Below, piece after piece: positions 42,950 through 51,421 of a DNA stretch of 64,000 nucleotides (positions are counted from its first letter, which is position 1; the number at the start of each line of letters is the position of its first letter). The position numbers and the translations under genes are program-made. The notes under the pieces were generated by a model. That model saw only the letters and a program-made list of their open reading frames with translations, was not told the DNA's origin and did not search any database. Location of the stretch: positions 368,308 to 432,307 of the forward strand of contig NZ_JAGHKP010000003.1 of the NCBI RefSeq assembly GCF_017742215.1, read 5' to 3'. This DNA is from Chitinophaga chungangae. GTDB taxonomy: Bacteria; Bacteroidota; Bacteroidia; Chitinophagales; Chitinophagaceae.

Positions 42950-44893
42950 TTAAAAAAAACTGATCCCCGCCTGCCAGCCCAACCAGGCGCCGGTGCTGCG
43001 GCCGGAAGAAATGGAGGGGTATCCTTTCCCCGGTCTTTCAACGATCCCATCTTTATATTCAGCAAAAGACACCACCGGCCCGGCCTGTATCGAAAACCAG
43101 CGCGAAGCTTTGAAGTGCAGCTGCGGGACGAGGCGGTACACCTGCCCCATGCTTTTCCAGGAACGGTTAAAAAGATTCTGCTGCAGCAGATCGGTGGTGA
43201 TGGCGAGGTAACGGTTGCGCAATGAAAATTCCCTCCCGATGCCAAGCCCGAGCGCGTGCAGGTCTTCGTTCATGCCGCCCGCGATGATGGAATAAAATTG
43301 TTTCCTACCGCTTTTGAATGAAACATTGACGGGCATGAGATCGCCGGAATAGACGCTGAGCTTGTAATACCCGTTTTCCCGCACGATGTTCAACACGCCG
43401 ATGCTGAGGCCGCCCGAGCTGTCTGCCACGTTCACCAGCCCGAATTGCAACCCGCGGTTGAATTTGCGCGCGAAATTGCCCAGCAGCCCGATCTGCACGC
43501 CGTTCAGCGAACTGCCGGCATGGTTGTACAGCGCGGCGAACTGCAGCCCGGTGAACTGCCCGCCCGTGATATTGGTAATCCCGGAAAGCTGCACGCCATG
43601 TGCATTGTTTACCACAAAATTGGTAATACCCGCTATCTGCATGCCCGATGCCGTATCGATGTTCACATTCACGATGCCGCCGATCTGTATGCCGTTCACG
43701 CTGCCGCGGTACAGGTTGGCGATGCCCGCGATCTGCCCGCCCCGCGCGCTTCCCCGCGCCATGTTGGCGATGCCGGCGATCTGCATGCCGCGCACGTTGC
43801 CCTTGATGCCGTTGTAAATGCCGCCGATCTGCACGCCAGACACGGAATCGCCCATCAGGTTGTAAATACCGCCCACCTGCACGCCTTTCATCCAGCCTTC
43901 GGAATAATTGCCGATGCCGCCCACCTGCGCGCCTTCCACGTTTCTGAGGTTGTGGTTGAAGATGCCGCCCACCTGCACGCCGTTGACGTTGCCGCCTACC
44001 ATGTTGAAGATGCCGGCTACCTGCACGTATTGCGCGTCTTTTTTGTTGATGTTGAAACCGCCCGCGATCTCGACCCCGTCCGTTCCCGCGGAATACCCGC
44101 CCAGGATGTTGAGCGAAAATTTGTTCACCACCTGCCCGGCCATTTTGCCGTGAGAGCCAATGGACGGTAAAATGGAAGATTGCACGGGTTTACTGGCGAA
44201 AAACCGGGAGATATTGTCGGTCTGCCGGCGCAGGCCTTGCGACAGCAGGCGTTTGCCCAGCCAGGTTTTTTCAACCTGGTCGCTGACGGTAAATTCCTTC
44301 AGCTGTACGGGTTTGGAAGGAGAAATGGCGACATGCAGCTCGCGGTCGAAACCCGGCATGACGTACATATTGGTGTCCAGGTACAATTCCTTGCTTACCG
44401 TGAGCTGCACGGAAGGCTGACGGCCCCTGTCTTTGAGCCGCAGCTGGAAATATCCTTCGCTGTCGGTAAAAGCGGAGGCGAGGTCTCCCCGGTCGTACAC
44501 GCTGGCATTCACGATACGCTGACCGTTCTCCCGGTCGCGCACATATCCGCTGATCACATAATGGCGCTCGCGCACGGCTTCCGTACGCTGGAGAATGATG
44601 TGCTCACCGCTTTCCATGTACTGGATGCGGCCCTGGAAAAGCTGGTCGAGGGTTTGACGGACGGTTTTATTGCTGACGGTGAGGGTCACCAGGCTGTCTG
44701 CCCGGAACGGTTTGCCGACGTATGAAAAAGAGCAGTTGCCGGCTTCGCTGATGCGGGCCAGCACGGTATCCACGGGTTTGCGCACCACTTTTACCGAAAT
44801 GGTCTTATTGAGTTGTTGTGCGGAAAGGCCCGCGGGGAACAGGGCCAGCAGCAGGAAGCAGATACGTGACAAGTTGGAGCAGGGTTTATACAT
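42950..44893 (-). CDS. Exported STN/regulatory-domain protein with 16-residue GxQIGGIxN repeats
   Basis: 647 residues with signal peptide (LSRICFLLLALFPAGLSAQ). Residues ~30-105 form an STN domain (VKVVRKPVDTVLARISEAG), ~113-200 a carboxypeptidase-like regulatory domain (YVISGYVRDRENGQRIVNAS). From 273 to 480 come thirteen gapless 16-residue units such as GVQIGGIYNGIKGNVR and GMQIAGIANMARGSAR, then a beta-rich end (RLVPQLHFKASRWFSIQAGP) like an outer-membrane barrel tail. The repeats recall the LA_2272 surface-repeat type and should stack as a beta solenoid or line a barrel. An outer-membrane or surface role is likely, partner unknown. No FecR or SusD gene is adjacent. Confidence 0.85.
   Translation of the reverse strand: MYKPCSNLSRICFLLLALFPAGLSAQQLNKTISVKVVRKPVDTVLARISEAGNCSFSYVGKPFRADSLVTLTVSNKTVRQTLDQLFQGRIQYMESGEHIILQRTEAVRERHYVISGYVRDRENGQRIVNASVYDRGDLASAFTDSEGYFQLRLKDRGRQPSVQLTVSKELYLDTNMYVMPGFDRELHVAISPSKPVQLKEFTVSDQVEKTWLGKRLLSQGLRRQTDNISRFFASKPVQSSILPSIGSHGKMAGQVVNKFSLNILGGYSAGTDGVEIAGGFNINKKDAQYVQVAGIFNMVGGNVNGVQVGGIFNHNLRNVEGAQVGGIGNYSEGWMKGVQVGGIYNLMGDSVSGVQIGGIYNGIKGNVRGMQIAGIANMARGSARGGQIAGIANLYRGSVNGIQIGGIVNVNIDTASGMQIAGITNFVVNNAHGVQLSGITNITGGQFTGLQFAALYNHAGSSLNGVQIGLLGNFARKFNRGLQFGLVNVADSSGGLSIGVLNIVRENGYYKLSVYSGDLMPVNVSFKSGRKQFYSIIAGGMNEDLHALGLGIGREFSLRNRYLAITTDLLQQNLFNRSWKSMGQVYRLVPQLHFKASRWFSIQAGPVVSFAEYKDGIVERPGKGYPSISSGRSTGAWLGWQAGISFF
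43454..44077 (-). repeat. Thirteen 48-bp coding repeats (GxQIGGIxN units)
   Basis: Residues 273-480 of the encoded protein divide into thirteen 16-residue units without gaps; Gly1, Gln/Glu3, Gly/Ala5-6, Ile7 and Asn9 are the most constant positions. The DNA copies have diverged, so this is an old, selected protein repeat. Confidence 0.85.
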
Positions 44894-44979
44894 GGCGAAC
44901 GCCGGGCCTTCTTTTCAGAACCCGGCGGCCAAAATTAGCGCAAATAGTACAATGGTTAAAGCGGGGAATACATCAGCGG

Positions 44980-45588
44980 TTAAAATACGCCGGCTTTTAC
45001 GCCCAGGTGAAAGCCGGGGCCGCTCATTTTGCTGTCAGACATGCCCTCGATGCCCGCGCCTGCAACCTGGCGCCAGGTGCCGCCCGCCACGATGCGCAGG
45101 TAGCTGGTGATATTGACCTCCGCATTGATGAAAGGTTCGGCCACGAAAAAACCGTCGGATTCGTATACCTGGTCGCGGCCCTTGTCGAAGCCGATGCGCT
45201 GGGAAACGCCGCCGCCGCCGATGAGCGCGCCCGCGCTCCAGTGAAACAGTTTATCGCTGTTGTGCACGTATTCCACCACGCCGCCGGTGTACCAAAGGTT
45301 CCACCTGCGGTTGTCGTTGTAATTGTCTACCCTCGGGCTGGTGGCCATGGAATAGGCGCCCGCGCCCAGCATGATCTTTTTATTGAGGAAAACGCCGCCA
45401 TAACCGCCGGTGAGCACGGCAAAACGGTCGTCGAACGTGCTGATCTTACCCAACAGCGCGCCGTATGCGCTGAGTTTTTTCCCGCTGCCGCCTTTGTGTT
45501 TGAAGCTGGAAGAAAGTGTTTCCATCTGTTGCGCCTGCGCGAAAAACGCGGTCATTACCAGAGCGCATACTAACGTAAATGTTCTCAT
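44980..45588 (-). CDS. Small outer-membrane beta-barrel-like protein
   Basis: A 202-residue exported protein with signal peptide MRTFTLVCALVMTAFFAQAQ. The mature part alternates short Gly/aromatic strands (LTGGYGGVFLNKKIMLGAGA, NLWYTGGVVEYVHNSDKLFH, FVAEPFINAEVNITSYLRIV) as in eight-stranded barrels and ends in hydrophobic GFHLGVKAGVF, an insertion-signal-like terminus with final Phe. Function unknown. The 271-base stretch upstream (45589-45859) contains only a small GC hairpin with T6 at 45695-45717 and no gene I can support. Confidence 0.8.
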   Translation of the reverse strand: MRTFTLVCALVMTAFFAQAQQMETLSSSFKHKGGSGKKLSAYGALLGKISTFDDRFAVLTGGYGGVFLNKKIMLGAGAYSMATSPRVDNYNDNRRWNLWYTGGVVEYVHNSDKLFHWSAGALIGGGGVSQRIGFDKGRDQVYESDGFFVAEPFINAEVNITSYLRIVAGGTWRQVAGAGIEGMSDSKMSGPGFHLGVKAGVF

Positions 45589-45859
45589 ATGTCATTATTT
45601 TGTGTTTCTGGTAATATGACCGGATAATCGCCGCTTCCCCCTATACGCCCCCGGATTTTTTTTGAAAGAGCTGTGGTGGCGGGCTGAACAAAGGCGGCCC
45701 CGCAAAGGCCGTTTTTTGTATGTCGTAAAAACAGGAAAGGCCGCCCGTGAGCAGCCCTTCCTTATATTACAACCTGTAAATTATCGTGCGGGATAGCAAA
45801 TGTAATAGCCCGGCCCCGTAACCCGAAACCATTTATTTCGATACCCGTATAGAAAAGGT

Positions 45860-46483
45860 TTATAAGTAGCTGATGCCGGGCGGATGGTCTTTTTCCAATG
45901 CTTCCAGCAGCGTTGCGAAGTCTTCCGGCCGGTGCAGGAAATCCATTTTTGTGGTATCGACCATCAGCGTGCGCATCGGGTGCTGGCGGATGTATTGCAT
46001 GTACATGCCGTGTACGTTCTGCAGGTAGCTGTCCGGTATCTGCTGTTCGTAGGAACGGTTGCGCCTGCTGATGTTCTGCTGCAGCTTCGGAACGGGCGCG
46101 TTGAGGAAAATAAGCAGGTCCGGCTGCGCGAGCTGCGGGTTGATGATGTCGAACAGTTTCTGGTAAAGGCCGAATTCGTCTTCCTTCAGGTTCATTTTGG
46201 CGAACAGCAGGCTTTTTACGAACAGGTAATCGCTCACGGTATATTGCGAGAACAGGTCGCGGGTGGCGAGCATTTCCTTCAGCTGTTTGTACCGTTCGGC
46301 CATAAAGAACAGTTCCAGCGGAAAGGCGTATTGTTCCGGCTCGGCGTAGAATTTGGGCAGGAAAGGATTGTCCGCAAACTCTTCCAATATCAGCCGCGCC
46401 TGCAGGTGCTCTGCCAGCTTCAGCGCCAGGGTGGTCTTGCCTGCGCCGATGTTGCCTTCTATGGTAATAAAACGGTATTGCAT
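45860..46483 (-). CDS. Deoxynucleoside kinase
   Basis: A 207-residue nucleoside-salvage kinase that phosphorylates deoxynucleosides with ATP. P-loop IEGNIGAGKTTLALKLAEHL at the N-terminus, LEEFADNPFLPKFY (substrate Glu), then YTVSDYLFVKSLLFAKMNL with the DRS-like region and the lid RRNRSYEQQIPDSYLQ. Length and motifs match the dCK/dGK-type family. It starts 3 bases after folK stops, so the two are one transcript, as often in this phylum. Confidence 0.93.
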   Translation of the reverse strand: MQYRFITIEGNIGAGKTTLALKLAEHLQARLILEEFADNPFLPKFYAEPEQYAFPLELFFMAERYKQLKEMLATRDLFSQYTVSDYLFVKSLLFAKMNLKEDEFGLYQKLFDIINPQLAQPDLLIFLNAPVPKLQQNISRRNRSYEQQIPDSYLQNVHGMYMQYIRQHPMRTLMVDTTKMDFLHRPEDFATLLEALEKDHPPGISYL

Positions 46484-46486
46484 GAT

Positions 46487-46981
46487 CTAATGGGCCGCGG
46501 CAATGTATTTATGCACCGGCAAAGGGTCGGGGCATGCTTCCAGCAATTGGTTAACAGTCAGTTGCAGGATGGGGTGCTCCCATTCCGGAACTATTTCCTG
46601 CAGCGGCGCCAGCACAAAACGGCGGTTCTGCATCTGCGGGTGCGGGATCTTCAAATGGGGCAGGGTGATCACTTCATGGTTAAAAAAGATGATATCGATA
46701 TCGATCACGCGCGAATCCCACTTCAGCCGCCGGATACGCCCGATCTCGCGTTCGGCCTGCAGCGTGGTTTCCAGCAGCTGTACGGCGCTGAGCGGGGTTT
46801 CCAGCACCAGGGCCTGGTTCAGGTAGTCCGGCTGCTGCACGTCGCCCCAGGGCGCGGTTTCATAAAGGGCCGATTCCTGTGTTACCCGGCCGGCCCTTTC
46901 CCGCAACAGTTCTACGGCCGCCCGGAGGTTCTTCGGGCGGTCGCCCATATTGCCACCTATAAGTAATATCGCTGTATTCAT
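46487..46981 (-). CDS. folK: 2-amino-4-hydroxy-6-hydroxymethyldihydropteridine pyrophosphokinase
   Basis: Folate-pathway kinase (HPPK) that transfers pyrophosphate from ATP to the pterin. The ATG at 46981 gives MNTAILLIGGNMGDR; an upstream in-frame start adds six residues inside the promoter. Motifs: LLIGGNMGDRPKNLRAA, PWGDVQQPDYLNQALVLET, RRLKWDSRVIDIDIIFFNHE and LKIPHPQMQNRRFVLAPLQE. The length of 164 is typical. The -7 box TACTTTTG lies 16 bases upstream. Confidence 0.96.
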   Translation of the reverse strand: MNTAILLIGGNMGDRPKNLRAAVELLRERAGRVTQESALYETAPWGDVQQPDYLNQALVLETPLSAVQLLETTLQAEREIGRIRRLKWDSRVIDIDIIFFNHEVITLPHLKIPHPQMQNRRFVLAPLQEIVPEWEHPILQLTVNQLLEACPDPLPVHKYIAAAH

Positions 46982-46996
46982 GTATTTTTGACGGAT

Positions 46997-47004
46997 CAAA
47001 AGTA
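46997..47004 (-). promoter_or_regulatory. -7 box (TACTTTTG) before folK
   Basis: The plus strand CAAAAGTA reads TACTTTTG on the minus strand, matching TAnnTTTG, 15 bases before the folK ATG. Confidence 0.55.
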
Positions 47005-47015
47005 GCTATATTCCC

Positions 47016-47023
47016 TATTTTTG
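47016..47023 (+). promoter_or_regulatory. -7 box (TATTTTTG) before sppA
   Basis: TATTTTTG matches TAnnTTTG, 91 bases before the sppA ATG; TTTG at 46987-46990 could be its -33 box. A second TATTTTTG lies at 46983-46990. Confidence 0.45.
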
Positions 47024-47114
47024 AGAAAATTAATGAAGTTTTTGGATCTTGGGGCAAAGTGAAGAAGCGGAGCCGCTTTTTCTGAAAACCAAAGTCTGAT
47101 CTAATCAATTCCTC

Positions 47115-48875
47115 ATGCGCAGTTTCTTAAAATTTTTTCTGGCATCCTTTGTAGCCCTGGTCGTTTTTTCTATTCTCGCATTTTTTTTCATGATCATGGT
47201 GTTCGCCAGGCTGGGCACGCCGGCTAAAGTGGTGACCGGCGCCAACGCCGTTGTGGTGATAGACCTCAGCAACCCGCTGCGCGAACAACGCATGGAAGAC
47301 CCGATCCGCGACCTTATGCCCTTCATCAGCGGCGAGGCCGACCAGGAGCCCGGTCTTTTCGACGCCGTGAGGCTTATCCGCAACGCCGCCAAAGACGATA
47401 ACGTAAAAGGCATTTACCTGAAGGCAGACGGCAATGCTAACGGTTACGCCGCCAGCGAAGAGATCCGCCGCGCCATCGCCGATTTCAAAAAGAGCAAAAA
47501 ATTCGTATATGCGTATGCGGAAACGCTCACGCAAAACGCTTATTATCTCGCTTCCGCGGCCGATAAGGTATACCTGCACCCGAAAGGCATGATGGATTTC
47601 TCCGGTTTCTCCATGACCATGATGTACCTGAAAGGCACACTCGAAAAACTGGAGATCCAGCCGCAGATATTCTACAACGGCAAATTCAAAAGCGCCACCG
47701 AACCGCTCCGCGAAACCAAAATGACGGAAGCCAACCGCATCCAGACCACCGCGTTCCTCGGCGAACTGTATGCAGACTTCCTGCTGCGCGTGAGCGAAGC
47801 CCGCAAGATAGACACCGCCACGCTGCACCGTTACGCCAACGAAGGGCTCATCATGGAACCTTCCGACGCGGAAAAATATAAACTGGTAGACGCGCTGAAA
47901 TATAACGACCAGGTGATGGACGACATCAAACGCCGCCTGAGCCTCACCGGAGACGAAAAAGTAAACTTTGTTTCCCTCAACCGCTATTTCACCGCCAATC
48001 CTTTCTACGAATCCAGCGGCAATATCGCGCTGATCTATGCGGACGGCAATATTGTGACCGGCGGGGACGGCGAGAATATCATTTCCAGCGACGATTATGT
48101 AAAAACGATCCGCGAAGTGCGGCAGGATAAAGACATCAAAGCCATCGTATTCCGTGTGAACTCGCCGGGCGGCAGCGCGTTGGCTTCGGAAAGCATCTGG
48201 AGGGAATTGTCACTGGCCCGGAAAACCAAACCGGTAGTGGTTTCCATGGGTAACTACGCCGCATCCGGCGGGTATTATATTTCCTGCATGGCCGATTCGA
48301 TCTTCGCGGAGCCCAATACGCTGACGGGCTCCATCGGCGTGTTCGCCATCGTGCCGAACATGCAGGGCTTCTTCAACAACAAGCTCGGCATTACGTTCGA
48401 CGGCGTAAAAACCGGCGAGTTCGCCGATGCAGGCAATACCACCCGCCCGCTCACCGAAAAGGAAAAAGCATTGTTCCAGCGTTCGGTGGACACGATCTAC
48501 GCCACTTTCAAACAACGCGTGGTGGAAGGCCGCAAACTGAGCCAGGCCGTAGTAGACAGCATTTCCCAGGGCCGTGTGTGGACGGGCGTACAGGCGCAGA
48601 AAATGGGGCTGGTAGACAGGCTGGGCGGCATCCAGGCGGCGGTGGATTGCGCGGCAAAAATGGCGAACATCCCCGAGCCTGAAATCGCGGCGTATCCCCG
48701 GCCGAAAAACAAACTCGAATTATTCCTGAAAGGCGTGGGCGACAATGCCCGTGCGGACATGCTGAAAAAAGAACTGGGCGCGGACTACAAGTTCTACCAG
48801 ACCGTCAAACAGCTGCGCGCCCTCACCACCGGCGAAGTGCAGGCCAAGCTGCCTTACGACATGGTGATCGAATAG
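47115..48875 (+). CDS. sppA: Signal peptide peptidase SppA, 67-kDa type
   Basis: Membrane-anchored Ser/Lys protease that degrades cleaved signal peptides. The N-terminal membrane anchor is FLASFVALVVFSILAFFFMI. The protein has two ClpP-like halves: the first carries the catalytic Lys region FYNGKFKSATEPLRETKM, the second the catalytic Ser in VSMGNYAASGGYYISCMA after FRVNSPGGSALASESIW. The length of 586 equals the long double-domain type. A promoter box and a terminator bracket it as a single gene. In Bacteroidota it is also called a protease IV homologue. Confidence 0.96.
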   Translation: MRSFLKFFLASFVALVVFSILAFFFMIMVFARLGTPAKVVTGANAVVVIDLSNPLREQRMEDPIRDLMPFISGEADQEPGLFDAVRLIRNAAKDDNVKGIYLKADGNANGYAASEEIRRAIADFKKSKKFVYAYAETLTQNAYYLASAADKVYLHPKGMMDFSGFSMTMMYLKGTLEKLEIQPQIFYNGKFKSATEPLRETKMTEANRIQTTAFLGELYADFLLRVSEARKIDTATLHRYANEGLIMEPSDAEKYKLVDALKYNDQVMDDIKRRLSLTGDEKVNFVSLNRYFTANPFYESSGNIALIYADGNIVTGGDGENIISSDDYVKTIREVRQDKDIKAIVFRVNSPGGSALASESIWRELSLARKTKPVVVSMGNYAASGGYYISCMADSIFAEPNTLTGSIGVFAIVPNMQGFFNNKLGITFDGVKTGEFADAGNTTRPLTEKEKALFQRSVDTIYATFKQRVVEGRKLSQAVVDSISQGRVWTGVQAQKMGLVDRLGGIQAAVDCAAKMANIPEPEIAAYPRPKNKLELFLKGVGDNARADMLKKELGADYKFYQTVKQLRALTTGEVQAKLPYDMVIE

Positions 48876-48902
48876 TAAATTCCACTGCATTATACAACAC
48901 GG

Positions 48903-48937
48903 AAAAGTGAAAGGCGGCAGCGCTTTTCACTTTTTCA
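48903..48937 (+). terminator. Intrinsic terminator after sppA
   Basis: A 10-bp stem (48903-48912 with 48925-48934) followed by a T-rich tract, 28 bases past the sppA stop. Confidence 0.8.
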
Positions 48938-48967
48938 TTTTATATTCGTCTCTAAATTTTCAACCCT

Positions 48968-49714
48968 ATGAAACGTTGTTTAATCCCAATCGGATTTGCG
49001 CTGATCGCAACCGCCTGCCAGCAACCCCCCGCTGTGCGGCAGATACAGGATTCTATTCACACTGATCCGACGACGGCGGATACTGCCGATGTTGTTGCAG
49101 AACCAACGGAGAGAGACACCGTTACCATCGCCGGCGTTTTGTACAACATCATTGATATCAGCCAGGCTGAATTTGAGGCGGTACCGGGTTATCGTCCGCT
49201 GCCAGAAAATGAAAAGGAAAACATCGCGCGTTATGCGGGGAAAATTTTCCGATCCGGCGATTCGCTGATGCTGAAACTAGAAAACGACAGCATGGTGGTG
49301 CTGAAAACGAACCGTAGCGATAATGAAGATTATGCTGATTATCACTTCCTCGATTACATGCCTGCATTAAAAGCTTACCTGGTGTACGTGGAAGGGTATG
49401 AATATTTTGCTTACCTGCTGGTAGATGCCAACATGGGCAGGGTGACGAACACGATCGGCGTACCACAGCTGTCGCCGGATAAAAAAATGTTCGTCTCCAG
49501 TAATGAAGACCTGGTAGCGGCCTTTACCACCAATGGTTTCGAACTGTTCAGGATGGGTACGGACAGCCTCGAGCTCGTGCAGGAGCGGCAACCGGAAAAA
49601 TGGGGACCGGTGATCATTAAATGGAAAGACGCGCGCAGTTTTGTCGGCCATTTCAACGAACTGGACGAAGAAATCAATCGTATAGGCCGTTACGTGAAGT
49701 TAGTGCCCCGTTAA
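48968..49714 (+). CDS. Hypothetical lipoprotein
   Basis: A 248-residue protein with lipoprotein signal (MKRCLIPIGFALIATAC, Cys17) and an acidic Thr/Asp-rich linker (IHTDPTTADTADVVAEPTER). The mature domain is beta-rich (FRSGDSLMLKLENDSMVVLK, YLVYVEGYEYFAYLLVDANM), perhaps a propeller- or lipocalin-like fold; no family recognised. TATATTCG, a variant -7 box, lies upstream near 48946. Single gene converging on a minus-strand gene. Confidence 0.82.
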   Translation: MKRCLIPIGFALIATACQQPPAVRQIQDSIHTDPTTADTADVVAEPTERDTVTIAGVLYNIIDISQAEFEAVPGYRPLPENEKENIARYAGKIFRSGDSLMLKLENDSMVVLKTNRSDNEDYADYHFLDYMPALKAYLVYVEGYEYFAYLLVDANMGRVTNTIGVPQLSPDKKMFVSSNEDLVAAFTTNGFELFRMGTDSLELVQERQPEKWGPVIIKWKDARSFVGHFNELDEEINRIGRYVKLVPR

Positions 49715-49752
49715 CATTCCCATCCGTTCATATAACCAGGCATCAGGCATGC

Positions 49753-50094
49753 TCAGCTTTCCTCCGTATACACAGGATCTCTCTCTTCCGGGCTGAGCCG
49801 GATCACGTTGTTGTGATTATCGTCCACCACTTTCTGCGCCTGCATTCGCAGGCGGCGAAGGCCGTCTGCCAGCGCTTCCATGCTCTTTTCCGCCGCTTCG
49901 GCGATCTCGTTGTGATGGCGTATTACGCTGGTGAGGCGTTTGATGTGCTCGTTGATCACGTTGCAAAGGATCTGCGACGCGCTGAAAGGATCGAACTCCT
50001 GTAAATTGTTGAGAATAAGGTCGTAGCTCTCGCACATCTTTTCCATGGAACCGGCCGGTTCCGTAGTGGCTGGTTGTTTTTTAAGTTCTGCCAT
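49753..50094 (-). CDS. Hypothetical helical protein
   Basis: A 113-residue, mostly helical protein (YDLILNNLQEFDPFSASQIL, CNVINEHIKRLTSVIRHHNE, AAEKSMEALADGLRRLRMQA) with a Pro/Thr-rich start and an acidic end. Not recognised. No signal peptide. It is convergent with the preceding lipoprotein gene and divergent from the next one, with 230 bases of AT-rich upstream sequence. Confidence 0.75.
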   Translation of the reverse strand: MAELKKQPATTEPAGSMEKMCESYDLILNNLQEFDPFSASQILCNVINEHIKRLTSVIRHHNEIAEAAEKSMEALADGLRRLRMQAQKVVDDNHNNVIRLSPEERDPVYTEES

Positions 50095-50324
50095 GTTCAG
50101 TCGGGTTTATTGCCGGCTTTGCCCGGTGTTGGTTGATAAGATCGGTTTAGACAAGATGTTCCCGCAACTTAATAAATGTCTATAACCCCCTCAAACCAAA
50201 TTTGTTAATGAGAGGTTATTGAGCGGTTCCTAATCATTTTTTAAAAACAGGGGTAACAAAAGTTTTTGTTCGCTGATCTCCTTTCGAACAAACAGCAATT
50301 ATTTCTTCATTAAAATGATATCTC

Positions 50325-51281
50325 ATGAAAAAGCAAACTTTAGCAGCCCTGTTCACCGCCGTTACCGTATTTTTTGCCGCGTGCAAAAAAAATGACGCGC
50401 CCCCTCCGGCCAACCCCGTACAGGATACCCGCGACTTACTGGAAAAGATAGGGCCGCAGGTACAGTCTTTTTCCTTCAATGCAAACGAGCTTCCCAAAAC
50501 CATATCGCTCAAGGGCGGCGTGAAGGTTACCTTTCCCGCCGGTTCGCTTACTAAAAACGGCAACGCCGTGTCCGGCAGCGTAACGGTAGACGCGGTGGAA
50601 CTGCTCAAACGCAGTGATATCGTATTGTTCGGCGCCAATACCAACCACATTTCCGGCGCGCCGCTTCAGTCAGACGGTTCCTTCCTCCTCGACGTAAAAG
50701 CCAATGGCGAAAAAGTGGACCAGCAGCTGAAAGTGCCCATCAGGGTGGAAGTACCCGCCAAACGCGACGGCGGCACGCAACTGTGGGTAGGGGCTGATAC
50801 GGTGCAGGGCAACCAGTTCGCATGGCAGGCGCCCCGCCAGGGAGCCGGACAGGTGGACGTGAAAATGGAACAGGGCAAATTCGCCTTTGATTTCGGGCAG
50901 CTCGGCTGGGTGAACTGCGATATTTTCTGGTCGTACGCCAACCCCAAAACCACGGTGAAAATATCCGTGCCTAACAATCCCGGCACGATGGCGAGCTTCA
51001 GGGCTTTCAGCGGGGAAACCTTCGTATTCTTCATCGCCAAAAACGCCAACGTGGTAGCGCAGCTGTATACGCCGGACGGCGCCAACCGCGTAAAAAGCTA
51101 CGACAACATGATGCCCGTTGGCGCGGAAGGCCGCCTGATCGCTTTCTCCATCAAAGACGGCAAATATTATTTCGTGAAAAAAGACATCACTATCGCAACA
51201 AATATGGAAGAGGCGCTGACCCTTTCCGAAACCACGGAAAGCGCCATACAGGCCGAAATCACCGCCCTCGACGGATTCTAA
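50325..51281 (+). CDS. Hypothetical lipoprotein with beta-sandwich domains
   Basis: A 318-residue lipoprotein (MKKQTLAALFTAVTVFFAAC, Cys20). Residues ~55-150 resemble a ZU5-like or regulatory beta-sandwich (GGVKVTFPAGSLTKNGNAVS, GSVTVDAVELLKRSDIVLFG). The C-terminal part is a second beta domain (GWVNCDIFWSYANPKTTVKI, VVAQLYTPDGANRVKSYDNM). This resembles common surface lipoproteins of Bacteroidota of unknown role. A terminator follows at 51320. Confidence 0.82.
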   Translation: MKKQTLAALFTAVTVFFAACKKNDAPPPANPVQDTRDLLEKIGPQVQSFSFNANELPKTISLKGGVKVTFPAGSLTKNGNAVSGSVTVDAVELLKRSDIVLFGANTNHISGAPLQSDGSFLLDVKANGEKVDQQLKVPIRVEVPAKRDGGTQLWVGADTVQGNQFAWQAPRQGAGQVDVKMEQGKFAFDFGQLGWVNCDIFWSYANPKTTVKISVPNNPGTMASFRAFSGETFVFFIAKNANVVAQLYTPDGANRVKSYDNMMPVGAEGRLIAFSIKDGKYYFVKKDITIATNMEEALTLSETTESAIQAEITALDGF

Positions 51282-51317
51282 CGCTTTATTCACTGAGGTT
51301 TCTGGGTTTAAGAAGGA

Positions 51318-51344
51318 AGTCCCGGCATTGCGCCGGGATTTTCC
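51318..51344 (+). terminator. Intrinsic terminator after the lipoprotein gene
   Basis: A 7-bp GC-rich stem (51320-51326 with 51332-51338), loop ATTGC, then TTTTCC. Confidence 0.75.
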
Positions 51345-51392
51345 GTTTCCGGGGTGTTGCGTATTGAACTGGAATAATTGGCCGGCGTTTGC

Positions 51393-51400
51393 TAGTTTTG
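51393..51400 (+). promoter_or_regulatory. -7 box (TAGTTTTG) before the ABC-2 permease
   Basis: TAGTTTTG matches TAnnTTTG, 21 bases before the ATG at 51422. Confidence 0.5.
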
Positions 51401-51421
51401 CGTCCATCTAAAACAACACGC

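Noticed and set aside
45695..45717. Terminator in the 45589-45859 gap
   Set aside because: The 5-bp stem with T6 faces plus-strand transcription, but no plus-strand gene ends there; it may be chance.
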